Shown here one piece after another: positions 34,259-43,361 of a DNA stretch of 45,145 bases. Numbering within the stretch: the stretch's first letter is position 1; each line of letters starts with the position of its first letter. The notes beneath the pieces are model-generated. The model searched no databases, was not told where the DNA came from, and worked only from the letters and a program-made list of their open reading frames with translations. The translations under genes and the position numbers were made by a program. Source of the stretch: CAYRFQ01 sp964423615 (lineage in GTDB: Bacteria; Planctomycetota; Planctomycetia; Gemmatales; Gemmataceae); NCBI GenBank assembly GCA_964423615.1, contig CAYRFQ010000056.1, forward strand, positions 1-45,145, in the 5' to 3' direction.

Positions 34259-35908
34259 ATGGCCAATGCGTCAACGAATGTTCCGAAGGGTGTTCCCAAA
34301 ATAGTGCTGTTTGGAAGGCCGAACTCTGGAAAGTCGGCTTTGCTCGGTGCCCTCGCGCGGGAGGCCATAGAGGCTAGTTCCGCACTCAATGGGACGTTGG
34401 TAGACCGGTCCGGTGGACTCGATCGACTCGCGAACGGCCTCAATTCCGAAGGCTTTCCGAAGACTGAAAACGAAATCGTTGTTTATCCTGTGACGTACCA
34501 ACCCAGAATGGATTCTGTCCTTGGGATGCCTCATCCGATCGAGGTAGTGTTGTTGGATTGTGCCGGGGACAGCGCTGAACAACTCCTGAAGGATCAAGAT
34601 ATTCTTGCCAAAAAAGGTTCGCAGCAAGGTCAACTCGCCCGCGCTGTACTCGATGCCGACACCCTTATTCTCGTTTTGGATGGCAACTGCGAAGATGATG
34701 AGCTGCTTCGCAACTTCGAAGAATTCAACCAGTTTTTGCTGGTAATCGGCAAACATCGCAGCGACCGAAACGAAGTTGCTGGGCTGCCTGTTTTTCTTGC
34801 CCTCACCAAGAGTGACCAATTCGCCAGTAGGCTCAGCGCAGAGGCCCTCGAGAAAGGTGAGACGCTCACCCCGAAGGCTTGGATCAAGGCCCTCGACGAA
34901 CGAAATAAAGTCATCGGCAAGGAGTTTCAACAGGCTTTCCGGGCAAATGCAACAGTCTTGAATTCGTTCGGAGAACTGTTCCTGACGGTGTGGGCAACGG
35001 CAGCCAAACGTCCCAAGATCGGGGCTCATCAAACCAAGTCCGAATACCACGGCGTGGCCGAACTCTTTCGACAGGCTTTTCGAGCTGCCCACGAATTCCA
35101 TCACCGACGACGGGCCACGGCCAAACGTTTGAACTGGATCGTGGGTGGTGCGGTCGTTGTTGTCGCCGTGATGGCGGTTTTAGCCGGGATCTTTTTGACC
35201 CAACGTGAGAACGTCGAGTTGCGCAGATTGGAGAACAGTGTTGATACGTTCTTCGCGTCTTGGCCGGATGCTCCGCCAGAGAAAGTCTACCAATTGCCCG
35301 AATTCAATATTAAGCGGCTTCAAGAATTCACAACCAATCCCGCCTACGAATTACTCTACCTCGACACCCGCGAGAAAGTGCAATCGCGACTTCGAAAACT
35401 TCAGGCCTACCACGAATACCAGGAAGCCTACAAAAAGTTCCGACTTAGCAACAAAATGCCAGACTCCGTCAGGTCACTCGACGAACTGAAAGAACTTGAG
35501 AAGAACCTCAACAAAGTACTGGTCAAAATACCAGAAAAATACGAAACCGAATGGAATGCCCTGGCTTCCGTGCAGACTCCGAGGCAATGGGTCAAAACGA
35601 TCGACATCATCGAAAAGTCGGCCAAAGACATGGAGAAAAAATTCGTCGAGGCCAAAACCCTGCTCGAAAAAGTGGTCGAACTGGTGAAAGACCGAGGGGC
35701 ACGATTTGCCCACGATACAGCCTTGAAATACGACAATTTACGTCAGGAGCTGTCCAGGACCGACCCCAACCAACTTGTCTGGGGCACTCAGGTCAACTGG
35801 TCGACCGTTTTCAACTTTGAGGAAGTGAAAGAAGCCAAACGAAGTCTGGAGAGCTACGAAACTGAGCCAGGCGTCATGAATAGCCTCCAAGCAGCTCGAA
35901 AGGCCTGA
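34259..35908 (+). CDS. Membrane-anchored P-loop GTPase-like protein
   Basis: A 549-residue protein, not matched to a named family. The N-terminal half is a P-loop domain: Walker A GRPNSGKSALL (19-29), Walker B-like VVLLDCAGDSAEQLL near 100, and TKSD near 183 in the place of the G4 NKxD motif. It keeps the order of small GTPases. A single membrane segment (IVGGAVVVVAVMAVLAGIFL, near 294-315) leads to an outer region of about 230 residues rich in helix and charge (LEKNLNKVLVKIPEKYETEW, KKFVEAKTLLEKVVELVKDR). The ATG at 34259 follows CCGAGGAC. It ends the cluster with TolQ/TolR-like genes. A motor-coupled or envelope-remodelling GTPase is inferred, not proven. Confidence 0.75.
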   Translation: MANASTNVPKGVPKIVLFGRPNSGKSALLGALAREAIEASSALNGTLVDRSGGLDRLANGLNSEGFPKTENEIVVYPVTYQPRMDSVLGMPHPIEVVLLDCAGDSAEQLLKDQDILAKKGSQQGQLARAVLDADTLILVLDGNCEDDELLRNFEEFNQFLLVIGKHRSDRNEVAGLPVFLALTKSDQFASRLSAEALEKGETLTPKAWIKALDERNKVIGKEFQQAFRANATVLNSFGELFLTVWATAAKRPKIGAHQTKSEYHGVAELFRQAFRAAHEFHHRRRATAKRLNWIVGGAVVVVAVMAVLAGIFLTQRENVELRRLENSVDTFFASWPDAPPEKVYQLPEFNIKRLQEFTTNPAYELLYLDTREKVQSRLRKLQAYHEYQEAYKKFRLSNKMPDSVRSLDELKELEKNLNKVLVKIPEKYETEWNALASVQTPRQWVKTIDIIEKSAKDMEKKFVEAKTLLEKVVELVKDRGARFAHDTALKYDNLRQELSRTDPNQLVWGTQVNWSTVFNFEEVKEAKRSLESYETEPGVMNSLQAARKA

Positions 35909-36650
35909 AGCATGTAGCCGAAGTCATCTCAACCATGCCTATCGAGCGTTCGGTTGCGACAGCAAGAACTCGACAAAATGGTTCCAAAGGAGATATTCGC
36001 GTGATTGCGTCCTACAATTGTGAGTGAGGCTCTGGATTAGAAGGATGACGTCGGATAGGTCATGAAACTATCTCACCCTACTCATATCAAAGTTCATATC
36101 TTTGCTGATTCTGTGATTGTTGCTAATCCCTGCATTCCACAATGCTTTCCGAGACACTACAATCGTTACTCCTTCAATGAAGGACGATGTGTAGAAGCTT
36201 CCTAAATCCTAAGCTGGTTGACTTCGCATCGAGCGTTCCCGAGAATATAAATGTCGCAACAGAGCCTTTAGTGAGTGATCGTAGTAACTGATGTGTTTCC
36301 AGGGTGGACTCGGCTAGCTCGATCTGACGACGATGGCACACCGAAAAAGAGCTACCGGTTTGCCCAAGTTCAACGATGTCTTCGCTTGTCTGTCTATGAT
36401 AGGTCGTGCTTGGAATGTACCAGTATAAATAGGCAACAACGCTCGTTGCTACGACTTTTTTAACGGGCTCAGGTGTTTCATTCCAGCTCAAAAGCTATGT
36501 CGTCCTGGTTTGTCAAAGCCTTAGTCTCTTTGAGGGAAGAAGGATTTAGGATGAAGGGTGCTCTGAGCGAACCCGCTTGACGCCCCTACACTTCAGTTGC
36601 CATAGAGTACTAATCTTTTCAATCACATCATCTCACCCAAGACGTGCGGC
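35909..36650. other. Long intergenic region without recognised genes
   Basis: About 740 bases with frequent stops. A leftward open stretch at 36174-36491 has no ribosome site or family likeness. It may carry the 3' leader of the GTPase operon and the promoter of the lipase gene; no consensus site was chosen. Confidence 0.45.
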
Positions 36651-38456
36651 ATGTTGTGGACGCTCGTAAAACACTCACGGTTCTGTCTTCTCATTCTGAT
36701 TTTGTCGGGGTGTCAATGGACAGAGAATCGTGGTTACTGGTCAGGTCCACTACCTCCAAGCCAGGAACAAAAGGTTTGCATCCAAAAGTCTCGACGTGGT
36801 ACCAGACGACTCTCTTTCGCTCAATTATCCAATCTTCGCTCGTTATATGCACAAACTCATTCTCGTCAGGTTGCATGGACTCTGGCTCAAGATTACGTCG
36901 CGTTGGCAGAACAAGCTGAGAAGACTCGGCTTGCTCAGAGTGTGGATTATTACTATCTAGCTGCAGGTTTCGCATCGTTCTCGTTTTCTCAGTCTCCAAA
37001 CGATCCGATTCACCCATACGCTTGGAAACTTTACCACACTTGTGCTGCCCGAATGCTCGAGATTGCTCCCAAAGCCGGTCGATTCGTCAGGGGCCGGGGA
37101 ATCATTCTTTGTGCCAACGGTGAACGGACACTCTTGCCGCTCTCGATGCATGGTTTTGTGTGGCAACTAAAAGACTTCCAGCAAATGTACCCAGTGGGAT
37201 GCTACAGAAGTGCTGTCCAATCCAGATGTCACCAGCAGGCGGGTTTCGGAGTTCCGGTAGTCGTGCAAAGGACCCGGAACCGATTCCGAGGACCGAGCGA
37301 GCGGTTCTACTTCAAACAGATGACTTACCCAGCGACTGCCGTGCTCCGTCCTGATCGGAACCATCTGTTGGGATGTCCGACGAAAGGAAATTCGAAAGCC
37401 GTCATCGAACTCTACGACACGTTTCGAATCAAATCCATAACCAACGCCAACAGGGCACTGCCACTTGCCTGGGACTTTAGTGCGGCACTCGCGTTTCGGG
37501 CCCAAAATGATCCCAATACACTTCCATCTCCCTTACGTTTTTTTCAACCTGGCATAGCCGTCCAGGACGAAGGACTGTTTTTTGAGGAACCCTATCAGAA
37601 GGGTAAGATCCCACTGGTCTTGATCCACGGGTTGTATTCGAGTCCAACTACATGGATCGACTTGATCGCAGACTTGCGAGCGACTCCGGGTTTCACAAAC
37701 AACTACCAAATTTGGACTTTTCGGTACGCCACGGCGAAGCCTTTTCTGGCCTCAGCTGCTCGACTGAGGGAAGAATTGCGAATGGCTCTGGCGACTTGCG
37801 ACCCGCACCGAAAGGACCCTGCTCTACGACGAATGGTACTGGTGGGGCATAGTATGGGTGGACTCGTTGCAAAGCTACAAGTCATCTGTAGCGGTGATCA
37901 ATTGTGGAATGTGGTGGCGAACAAGCCTCTTGCGCAGGTAAGAACGACGCCACAAACCAAGAAGTATTTACGCGAGGTTTTCTACGTCCGTTCAGAGCCT
38001 TATGTGAAGCGGCTCGTGTTGATTGCCACTCCCCACGGAGGTTCGCCCATTGCAGGTGGGCTCGTTAGTGGGATTGTTGACAAGTTGATCACTCCCGAAC
38101 CTCAGGCCCAACAAGTGTACGACCAACTCCGCCGAGACAATCCGGGCTTGCTCTCCGGAGAGGTGAGTTCTGGATTCCCTTCGAGTGTTGATTTATTGTC
38201 GAGTGAGAGTTGTCTTCTCAGAGCCATTCGGAGAATCCCTGTGGCGTCGAATATCCCGGTACATTCGATCATTGGTACAGGTCGAACGATGTTACTAGGT
38301 GGTCCGGCAGACGGCGTTGTCCCTGTCCAGAGTGCCAGGTACCACTACGCCTCGACCGAACTGCGTATTCCAGCGGTGCACACCACGATTCATCAACAGC
38401 CCGCAGCGACGGCAGAGGTCGTCCGCATCCTACGTTCACACCTTCGGCGAAAATAA
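36651..38456 (+). CDS. Lipoprotein alpha/beta hydrolase (lipase/esterase-like)
   Basis: A 601-residue exported protein. MLWTLVKHSRFCLLILILSG is followed by Cys 21, a lipobox (ILSGC). A region of about 280 residues with no recognised domain follows. Then comes the lipase fold: PLVLIHGLYSSPTTWIDLIA (oxyanion region), VLVGHSMGGLVAKLQV (nucleophile Ser near 400), LVLIATPHGGSPIAGGLVSG, GPADGVVPVQSARY (Asp region) and HTTIHQQP (His near the C-terminus). It would hydrolyse an ester outside the cytoplasm, anchored by its lipid. Substrate unknown. No strong ribosome site precedes the ATG. Confidence 0.85.
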   Translation: MLWTLVKHSRFCLLILILSGCQWTENRGYWSGPLPPSQEQKVCIQKSRRGTRRLSFAQLSNLRSLYAQTHSRQVAWTLAQDYVALAEQAEKTRLAQSVDYYYLAAGFASFSFSQSPNDPIHPYAWKLYHTCAARMLEIAPKAGRFVRGRGIILCANGERTLLPLSMHGFVWQLKDFQQMYPVGCYRSAVQSRCHQQAGFGVPVVVQRTRNRFRGPSERFYFKQMTYPATAVLRPDRNHLLGCPTKGNSKAVIELYDTFRIKSITNANRALPLAWDFSAALAFRAQNDPNTLPSPLRFFQPGIAVQDEGLFFEEPYQKGKIPLVLIHGLYSSPTTWIDLIADLRATPGFTNNYQIWTFRYATAKPFLASAARLREELRMALATCDPHRKDPALRRMVLVGHSMGGLVAKLQVICSGDQLWNVVANKPLAQVRTTPQTKKYLREVFYVRSEPYVKRLVLIATPHGGSPIAGGLVSGIVDKLITPEPQAQQVYDQLRRDNPGLLSGEVSSGFPSSVDLLSSESCLLRAIRRIPVASNIPVHSIIGTGRTMLLGGPADGVVPVQSARYHYASTELRIPAVHTTIHQQPAATAEVVRILRSHLRRK

Positions 38457-38530
38457 TTTTGAAAAAATACCCATCAAGGCTTTTTCTACATGGCTCTCTA
38501 CCTGTAACCGTCCAAAGAATTAACTGATCA

Positions 38531-38587
38531 CCGAAATTCTATCTCGGAATAATTGCGATTTAGAATTATTCCGAGATAGAATTTCGG
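38531..38587. terminator. Perfect 24-bp inverted repeat (possible bidirectional terminator)
   Basis: The arms at 38531-38554 and 38564-38587 are exact complements around a 9-base loop; each includes CTATCTCGGAATAATT or its reverse. It lies 74 bases past the rightward lipase stop and before the leftward transposase remnants. It could serve both directions or be an element end. Confidence 0.75.
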
Positions 38588-38803
38588 TGCTGTTTTTGGC
38601 CTAGAACTCAGTTAGTTATATTACGTCCCGCCAGAACCTTGGCGGTCGATTTGTGGGGGACGCCATCGTTTATCTTTTCGACTTTCTTCTTCGGCTTGCT
38701 ACGACTCTTTTTATACTCTTGTGACTTCGCCCCCTGGCAATCTTCACCAATAACGAAATGAACTCGTCCTCGTGCATCGATTCGAACCGTTCCCAGAATT
38801 CTT

Positions 38804-38932
38804 CGGCAATGCAATCATGATGTCTTCGTAGACGCTCGCGACTTCCCGAGCCATATACGTCCAAGAGAACTCCTCGTCGATGACGTCTTGGCCGTGAGCC
38901 CCAACCATTGCCGCCCGTACAACGATCAATAC
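38804..38932 (-). pseudogene. Glycosyltransferase C-terminal remnant
   Basis: In the frame one step from the transposase fragment, RAAMVGAHGQDVIDEEFSWT, YMAREVASVYEDIM resembles the last helix of family-4 glycosyltransferases (the typical Phe-Ser-Trp after a Glu-rich turn, then a Tyr near the end). The rest of that enzyme is absent. It abuts the transposase remnant, so the two appear to have been joined by deletion. Confidence 0.45.
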
Positions 38933-38939
38933 GTTGTTC

Positions 38940-39275
38940 GATGCGTGCGAGTTTCTCATAGAGACATTTGAGTGTGGCGTCGATCTTCTCTTGGAGGTGT
39001 TTGCAAGAGGATTGGACGGACTTTTCGATACGAAAAGCGAGCAGAGCCATGACGTCGACGCAGGAGGAGAACAGGAGTTTTCGGGTGTACTGATCCTGGG
39101 CGTTGTCGTCAAAGATCGTATCCATCGTCTGGGCATCGAGAAACTGATCGAAGTTCATCTGGTTCATCGTGTCCATAGGGGCTTTGTCACAGAACTTCTC
39201 GAACACGGCTTCGAATTCCGTACTGAAAACTCCGTTGTTTTTGCCATAAGTCACCAAATATGTTGACTGTACCAA
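38940..39275 (-). pseudogene. IS4-family transposase N-terminal remnant
   Basis: Reading leftward, FEKFCDKAPMDTMNQMNFDQ, then AQDQYTRKLLFSSCVDVMAL and SVQSSCKHLQ…LKCLYEKLARIE match the N-terminal segment of planctomycete IS4-type transposases (the QYTRxLLFSSxVD and YxKL…E landmarks). The DDE catalytic part is missing, and the sequence runs into unrelated DNA near 38940. A dead insertion remnant. Confidence 0.75.
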
Positions 39276-39426
39276 TTACATACTCCACCGTGACGGGCTG
39301 GGATGGCCAACGAAAATAGAGACACTCAACGAGGATTCGTCAATGTCTTGGATTGTAAAAGCCAACAACGGACCGAACAGATTAAGAAGGGTTTACCGAA
39401 TGTTTACGAGTGGAACTTCCGAACTC

Positions 39427-39584
39427 GTAACACTTTACTGGTCTGAAGTAGATTTCCATAACCGTAAGCTGGTCAACACTTTGTGCTGTCAAGGAAAAAG
39501 CAGGTCCAGAAGTTCGATTTTTCCGCAAGTTGTTGATCCGTAGCAGCTTGTGAAAATGGCTACTTCAGATCAGTAAAGTGTTAC
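39427..39584. repeat. Widely spaced inverted repeat (possible MITE)
   Basis: Arms of 25 bases (GTAACACTTTACTGGTCTGA then AGTAG at 39427-39451; complement at 39560-39584, one mismatch) are separated by 108 bases. It lies 17 bases past the stop of the leftward ankyrin/PQQ gene. No gene is seen in 39276-39600; a 66-codon rightward reading there is unsupported. Confidence 0.7.
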
Positions 39585-39600
39585 CCGAACTCCAACCAAC

Positions 39601-41835
39601 CTATGGCTTTGCCTTTCGGCCTATTCCAAATACATATCGCTTGCTCCGAACGAAAATCATTCCGTCGGAAATAGCCGGAGTCGACAAACAAACATCACCC
39701 ACCGGATTGATGGCCAACGTTTTGAATTTCGGCCCAGCTTGGATGACTTGCACTAACCCTTCTTCGCTCGTGAAGTAGATTTTGCCGTCAGCAGCGACTG
39801 GCGAGGCTGTGTAGGCTTTGCCTCGCAAACGCTCACTGTAAACACGTTTTCCACCAGACACCTTATAACAATTGACAGTCCCACGGTTGGAACAAGTATA
39901 AAGGTAGTCGCCGTAAAGGATCGGTGTCGGCATATACGTGCCTCCCCGTTTGTCTTGCCATGCTATAAACTTGCTTTTCTTTTCACCCTCTGGCGAGATT
40001 TCACCTCTCGCTCCAGGACGGATGGCATAAAGAGGCCGAGGCGTGCGATAACCGCTCATGACTATTATCAGGTCATCTGTATAGATCGGAGTCGGGACGG
40101 CGATTTCCGAATTCGGCCCAAGCCGCCATAATTCTGTGCCAGTCAGAGGATCATAAGCACGCACAAACTTGGTAGCGTTGGTGATCAACTCTGCACGCTT
40201 CTCTCCTTCATACACTGTTGGAGTGGACCAAGACGGAATTTCATTACGCGGCGTTTTCCAAACCTCCTTGCCATCCTGAAGGCGGTATGCGGCAATAAAC
40301 GAATCCTTGCCAGTATCGCATTGGACGATGACTAACTGACGGTAGATAATTGGAGAACTCCCAAATCCCCACTGGTACGCCGTATCATAAAACCATCCGG
40401 ATGAGAGTGTTCCCAAGTCCTTCTTCCAAATCCGTTTGCCAGCGAAATCATAACAGTACATACCCTCGGAAGCGAACAACGCCACGACATATTTCCCGTC
40501 AGTAGCGACAGTGCAATTCGCATGTGTGCTCTTGGCATGGCGTTTCAGTTTCGGCACTCCACGATGGGCTACTTTTTCCCAGATAATCTTCCCCGTGTTC
40601 TTGTCCAGACAGTAGACGTGCCAGGTGTGAACGGAGTCGTCGTCCACCGAGTCCACGTTACCATACAGGCCCGACTTGAGAATCGCATCAGGATCACTAC
40701 TAATGGCGGAAGTAACAAACAGCCGGTCGCCCCAAACGACAGGGCAAGAATGACCAAGCCCCGCGATGGCCGTTTTCCAACGGACGTTGTGCCCTTCCTT
40801 TCCGTCCCAGGTCAAAGGCGGAAACTGACCATCAGCTACCCCCGAAGCGTTCAGCCCTCGGAACGAAGGCCAGTTCTGTGGCTTTGTGACTTTGACCGAT
40901 TTTTCCGGAACAATCGCCCCTGGTTTCGGCGTTGGGTCTTGGGCAGTCTTCTTCGGTTCCACACGGCGAAACTTCTGCTCGCGCGTCGTATTCTTCAGGA
41001 CGAACCCGGTGACCTTTTTCTTTCCTTGGGTGAACGTGAGGGTTGTTTTCTCCGAGGAAATCGGTTGGAACACATTCTTCTTCTTGTTCAGTAGGACATA
41101 GAGCTGTCGGCTTCCATACTTGACGACTAACCGTTGATTCTCCAAAGCTATGGTCAATTGCAGAGTTTCGTTGGTGTATTCGCCTGTGAACTTTCGCAAG
41201 ACTTTTGGATCAACGCGTTCCTGATCAATCTCTTTGGCGCCGGCTTTCTTGAGCAACTCCTTGAGAGTTTTTGACTTCGGTGCTGCGAGAGCCAATGCCC
41301 GATTCAGCGACTTCGAATTGATCTTAGCTTTCTTCAACAACAACCTGACCGCTTTAACATCACCCTCGGTCGCAGCCGCGACGACTGCGCGATTGAGCGT
41401 TGCCGGTTTGAGCTTTCCGTTCCGGAGAACCACTTCGATCATCTCACCGTTCCGTGCAGAAACAGCCGTGATCAGTGCTTTGTCGGCACCCTTGGCACCA
41501 GCTTTCAACAACACGCCGACTACCTTGGGGTGATCCTTTGACAAAGCCCAAGTCAAGGGAGTTGCTTTGTAGAAACTGTCTTTCACGTTGACATCGGCCT
41601 TGTTGCGGACCAACACTTTGACCACTTCGAGGTGTCCCTGATCACTCGCGAAGGAGAGAGCGGTTGCTCCATATTTACTCTTGGCATTGACATCAATCCC
41701 GGCCTTGATGAGTTTTTCTATGGTGCTGGCGTCACCTTCCTTCGCAGCCTTCCATAGAGACTCTTGGCTTTCCCCAGCGCACAACACCGCTGTGCCCCAC
41801 AGAATAAACAATCCGGACAGTGGCAATCGTTTCAT
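39601..41835 (-). CDS. Ankyrin repeats fused to a PQQ-type beta-propeller
   Basis: A 744-residue exported protein. The signal peptide is MKRLPLSGLFILWGTAVLCAG. Residues about 25-200 are ankyrin repeats (GDASTIEKLIKAGIDVNAKS, YGATALSFASDQGHLEVVKV, later degenerate units with VRLLLKKAK). Residues about 207-290 (VDPKVLRKFTGEYTNETLQL) resemble the lipocalin-like DUF3471 domain. From about 325 a PQQ-propeller follows: NWPSFRGLNASG, then blades such as YCLDKNTGKIIWEKV, DLAGKRIWKKD-like, AYRLQDGKEVWKTP and AYDPLTGTELWRLG. Binding of PQQ is not shown; such propellers in planctomycetes are often non-enzymatic. The three-part architecture is uncommon. It may act in adhesion or envelope assembly. Confidence 0.88.
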   Translation of the reverse strand: MKRLPLSGLFILWGTAVLCAGESQESLWKAAKEGDASTIEKLIKAGIDVNAKSKYGATALSFASDQGHLEVVKVLVRNKADVNVKDSFYKATPLTWALSKDHPKVVGVLLKAGAKGADKALITAVSARNGEMIEVVLRNGKLKPATLNRAVVAAATEGDVKAVRLLLKKAKINSKSLNRALALAAPKSKTLKELLKKAGAKEIDQERVDPKVLRKFTGEYTNETLQLTIALENQRLVVKYGSRQLYVLLNKKKNVFQPISSEKTTLTFTQGKKKVTGFVLKNTTREQKFRRVEPKKTAQDPTPKPGAIVPEKSVKVTKPQNWPSFRGLNASGVADGQFPPLTWDGKEGHNVRWKTAIAGLGHSCPVVWGDRLFVTSAISSDPDAILKSGLYGNVDSVDDDSVHTWHVYCLDKNTGKIIWEKVAHRGVPKLKRHAKSTHANCTVATDGKYVVALFASEGMYCYDFAGKRIWKKDLGTLSSGWFYDTAYQWGFGSSPIIYRQLVIVQCDTGKDSFIAAYRLQDGKEVWKTPRNEIPSWSTPTVYEGEKRAELITNATKFVRAYDPLTGTELWRLGPNSEIAVPTPIYTDDLIIVMSGYRTPRPLYAIRPGARGEISPEGEKKSKFIAWQDKRGGTYMPTPILYGDYLYTCSNRGTVNCYKVSGGKRVYSERLRGKAYTASPVAADGKIYFTSEEGLVQVIQAGPKFKTLAINPVGDVCLSTPAISDGMIFVRSKRYVFGIGRKAKP

Positions 41836-41900
41836 GGAGTAATCTCTTCGTAAGAGTTGGTCGTTTACCAGCTTCGTTGAGTTTCCGTCGTGATGAACGT

Positions 41901-41960
41901 GTTAGAGTGGTTCCCGCTTGTATTGGTTACAGGCTTTGTGTACTCAAAGCCCTTCTTTTC
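41901..41960 (+). repeat. Dispersed intergenic repeat B, copy 3
   Basis: GTTAGAGTGGTTCCCGCTTG, TATTGGTTACAG and TACTCAAAGCCCTTCTTTTC align with the copy at 20501 with moderate divergence. Confidence 0.65.
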
Positions 41961-41968
41961 GCTTGGTT

Positions 41969-42033
41969 AGTCGGATAAACAAGAATCGTGTTTTGGTTTG
42001 TAAGCTTCGAAGGAGCGAGAGATCCTAGCCGTG
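41969..42033 (-). repeat. Dispersed intergenic repeat A, copy 3 (inverted)
   Basis: Read on the minus strand, CACGGCTAGGATCTCTCGCT, CCTTCGAAGCTTACAAACCA and CTTGTTTATCCGAC match the copies at 7474 and 20733. Confidence 0.8.
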
Positions 42034-42116
42034 GGTGGAAACACACGGAACTCAAAGAACCAGAATAAACACCATACGTATGGATCCGTCTACATTCGCG
42101 ATCCTATCTCGAGAAG

Positions 42117-42152
42117 CCAAACCTGAGCGAAGCGGGATATGCAGCGGCTGAG
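42117..42152 (+). repeat. Dispersed repeat C, copy 1
   Basis: CCAAACCTGAGCGAAGCGGG, ATATGCAGCGGCTGAG matches 44950-44985 with a few changes. The rest of 41836-42477 shows no gene. Confidence 0.65.
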
Positions 42153-42477
42153 GGGTTCTATGTCTGAGGGCTCTAAGGGATTGCCAACCGTATCCTACAC
42201 AACCGGGAATCGCTCTAGTTCATCGTTTCCTTATTTCCTGAACTTGCAGACCTGTTTCAGGCAACACCTCCTGAAATAGGCGAAATTCCATCAGCTCTGT
42301 CTGGAAGTTTATTGAGAACTGCGCGGGCCATGGAAGCCAGTAGCAGGCCGCAATAAGAAGGCTACAGAAGAAATGGAGCGAGTCGACAAGAGCGTAGCGA
42401 AGTAGGCAACCTTCGCAGGACTGAATTTGAGGGGTGCACGACAGCCGAGGCCTCCCCCAGGATTTTCCTCGAATCCA

Positions 42478-43164
42478 TTACGCCCCTAACTTTTCCTTGC
42501 AATCGTCAAGAATGACTTTCGTTGCCGTCGCTCCGATTCGGGTGACACCAAGCCCACGAACCTCCAACAAACGCTCATACGTCCGCACTCCACCAGCGGC
42601 CTTGACTTGCACACTTGGCGGAGAGCATCGACGCATGAGTTCCAAATCTTCGTTGAGAGCACCCGACGTGCCATACCCTGTTGAAGTCTTCACAAAATCA
42701 GCTCCGACTTCTCCGCAGATCTTGCAGAGTTGTTCCTTTTGTTCGTTGTTCAAAAAGCAGTTCTCAAAGATCACCTTCACGATCGCGCTGCGTTTGTGGG
42801 CCACTTCGACGACGGCCCGAATGTCATCGGCCACAAACGACCAATCTCCGCCAAGGACTTTGCCGATGTTGACGACCATGTCCAGTTCCTTCGCTCCGTC
42901 GTCCATCGCCTGCTCACTCTCGGCCACTTTAATAGCCGTGACGTGCCCACCATGAGGGAAACCAACTGTTGTTCCGACGGCAACGGTCGAACCTTCCAAC
43001 CACTGGACTGCCTTGGCCACGGCATACGGTTTGATGCAGACCGAGGCAACGTCATATTCACGGGCAACAGCGCAACCGTTCTCCAAATCGACGTCGGTCA
43101 TTTCCGGTTTCAAAAGCGAATGGTCGATCATCTTCGCGATGGCATTGAGCGTAAAGTCAGCCAT
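42478..43164 (-). CDS. deoC: Deoxyribose-phosphate aldolase
   Basis: A 228-residue cytoplasmic TIM-barrel enzyme that splits 2-deoxyribose 5-phosphate into acetaldehyde and glyceraldehyde 3-phosphate in deoxynucleoside salvage. IDHSLLKPEMTD near the N-terminus, VGTTVGFPHGG, KELDMVVNIG and VKVIFENC are the family strands. The Schiff-base lysine stands in FVKTSTGYGTSGA, and VKAAGGVRTYE closes the barrel with the second conserved lysine. The ATG at 43164 follows AAGGAGAG; 13 upstream codons were not used. No other deo gene is adjacent. Confidence 0.95.
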   Translation of the reverse strand: MADFTLNAIAKMIDHSLLKPEMTDVDLENGCAVAREYDVASVCIKPYAVAKAVQWLEGSTVAVGTTVGFPHGGHVTAIKVAESEQAMDDGAKELDMVVNIGKVLGGDWSFVADDIRAVVEVAHKRSAIVKVIFENCFLNNEQKEQLCKICGEVGADFVKTSTGYGTSGALNEDLELMRRCSPPSVQVKAAGGVRTYERLLEVRGLGVTRIGATATKVILDDCKEKLGA

Positions 43165-43241
43165 GAGAGTCTCTCCTTGAAGGTTGGGATAGCGAACGAC
43201 CATTTACGTTACAGTTTCGTGACTGAATTGGCCAGGATTAA

Positions 43242-43361
43242 TGAGAACTGCGCGGCTAAGGTAGTTGGCACACTCCGTGTGCCGTAGCCAGTTCCTCTGA
43301 AGACGCGGACGGCACGACCGAACGTGCTTGCTACTTTGGTTCATTAGCCGCGCAGTCCTCA
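43242..43361. repeat. MITE-like element with 18-base terminal inverted repeats
   Basis: TGAGAACTGCGCGGCTAA at 43242-43259 faces its complement at 43344-43361 with one mismatch. The 120-base unit also holds a small palindrome, GGCACAC/GTGTGCC at 43267-43283. Fragments of the end motif occur at 42312 (GAGAACTGCGCGGG) and perhaps 20418. It has no gene. It lies upstream of deoC, so it may affect its promoter. No other gene is seen in 43165-43590. Confidence 0.7.

Noticed and set aside
34271..35104. Leftward open reading of 277 codons inside the GTPase gene
   Set aside because: Antisense of the P-loop domain with no start context or family likeness.
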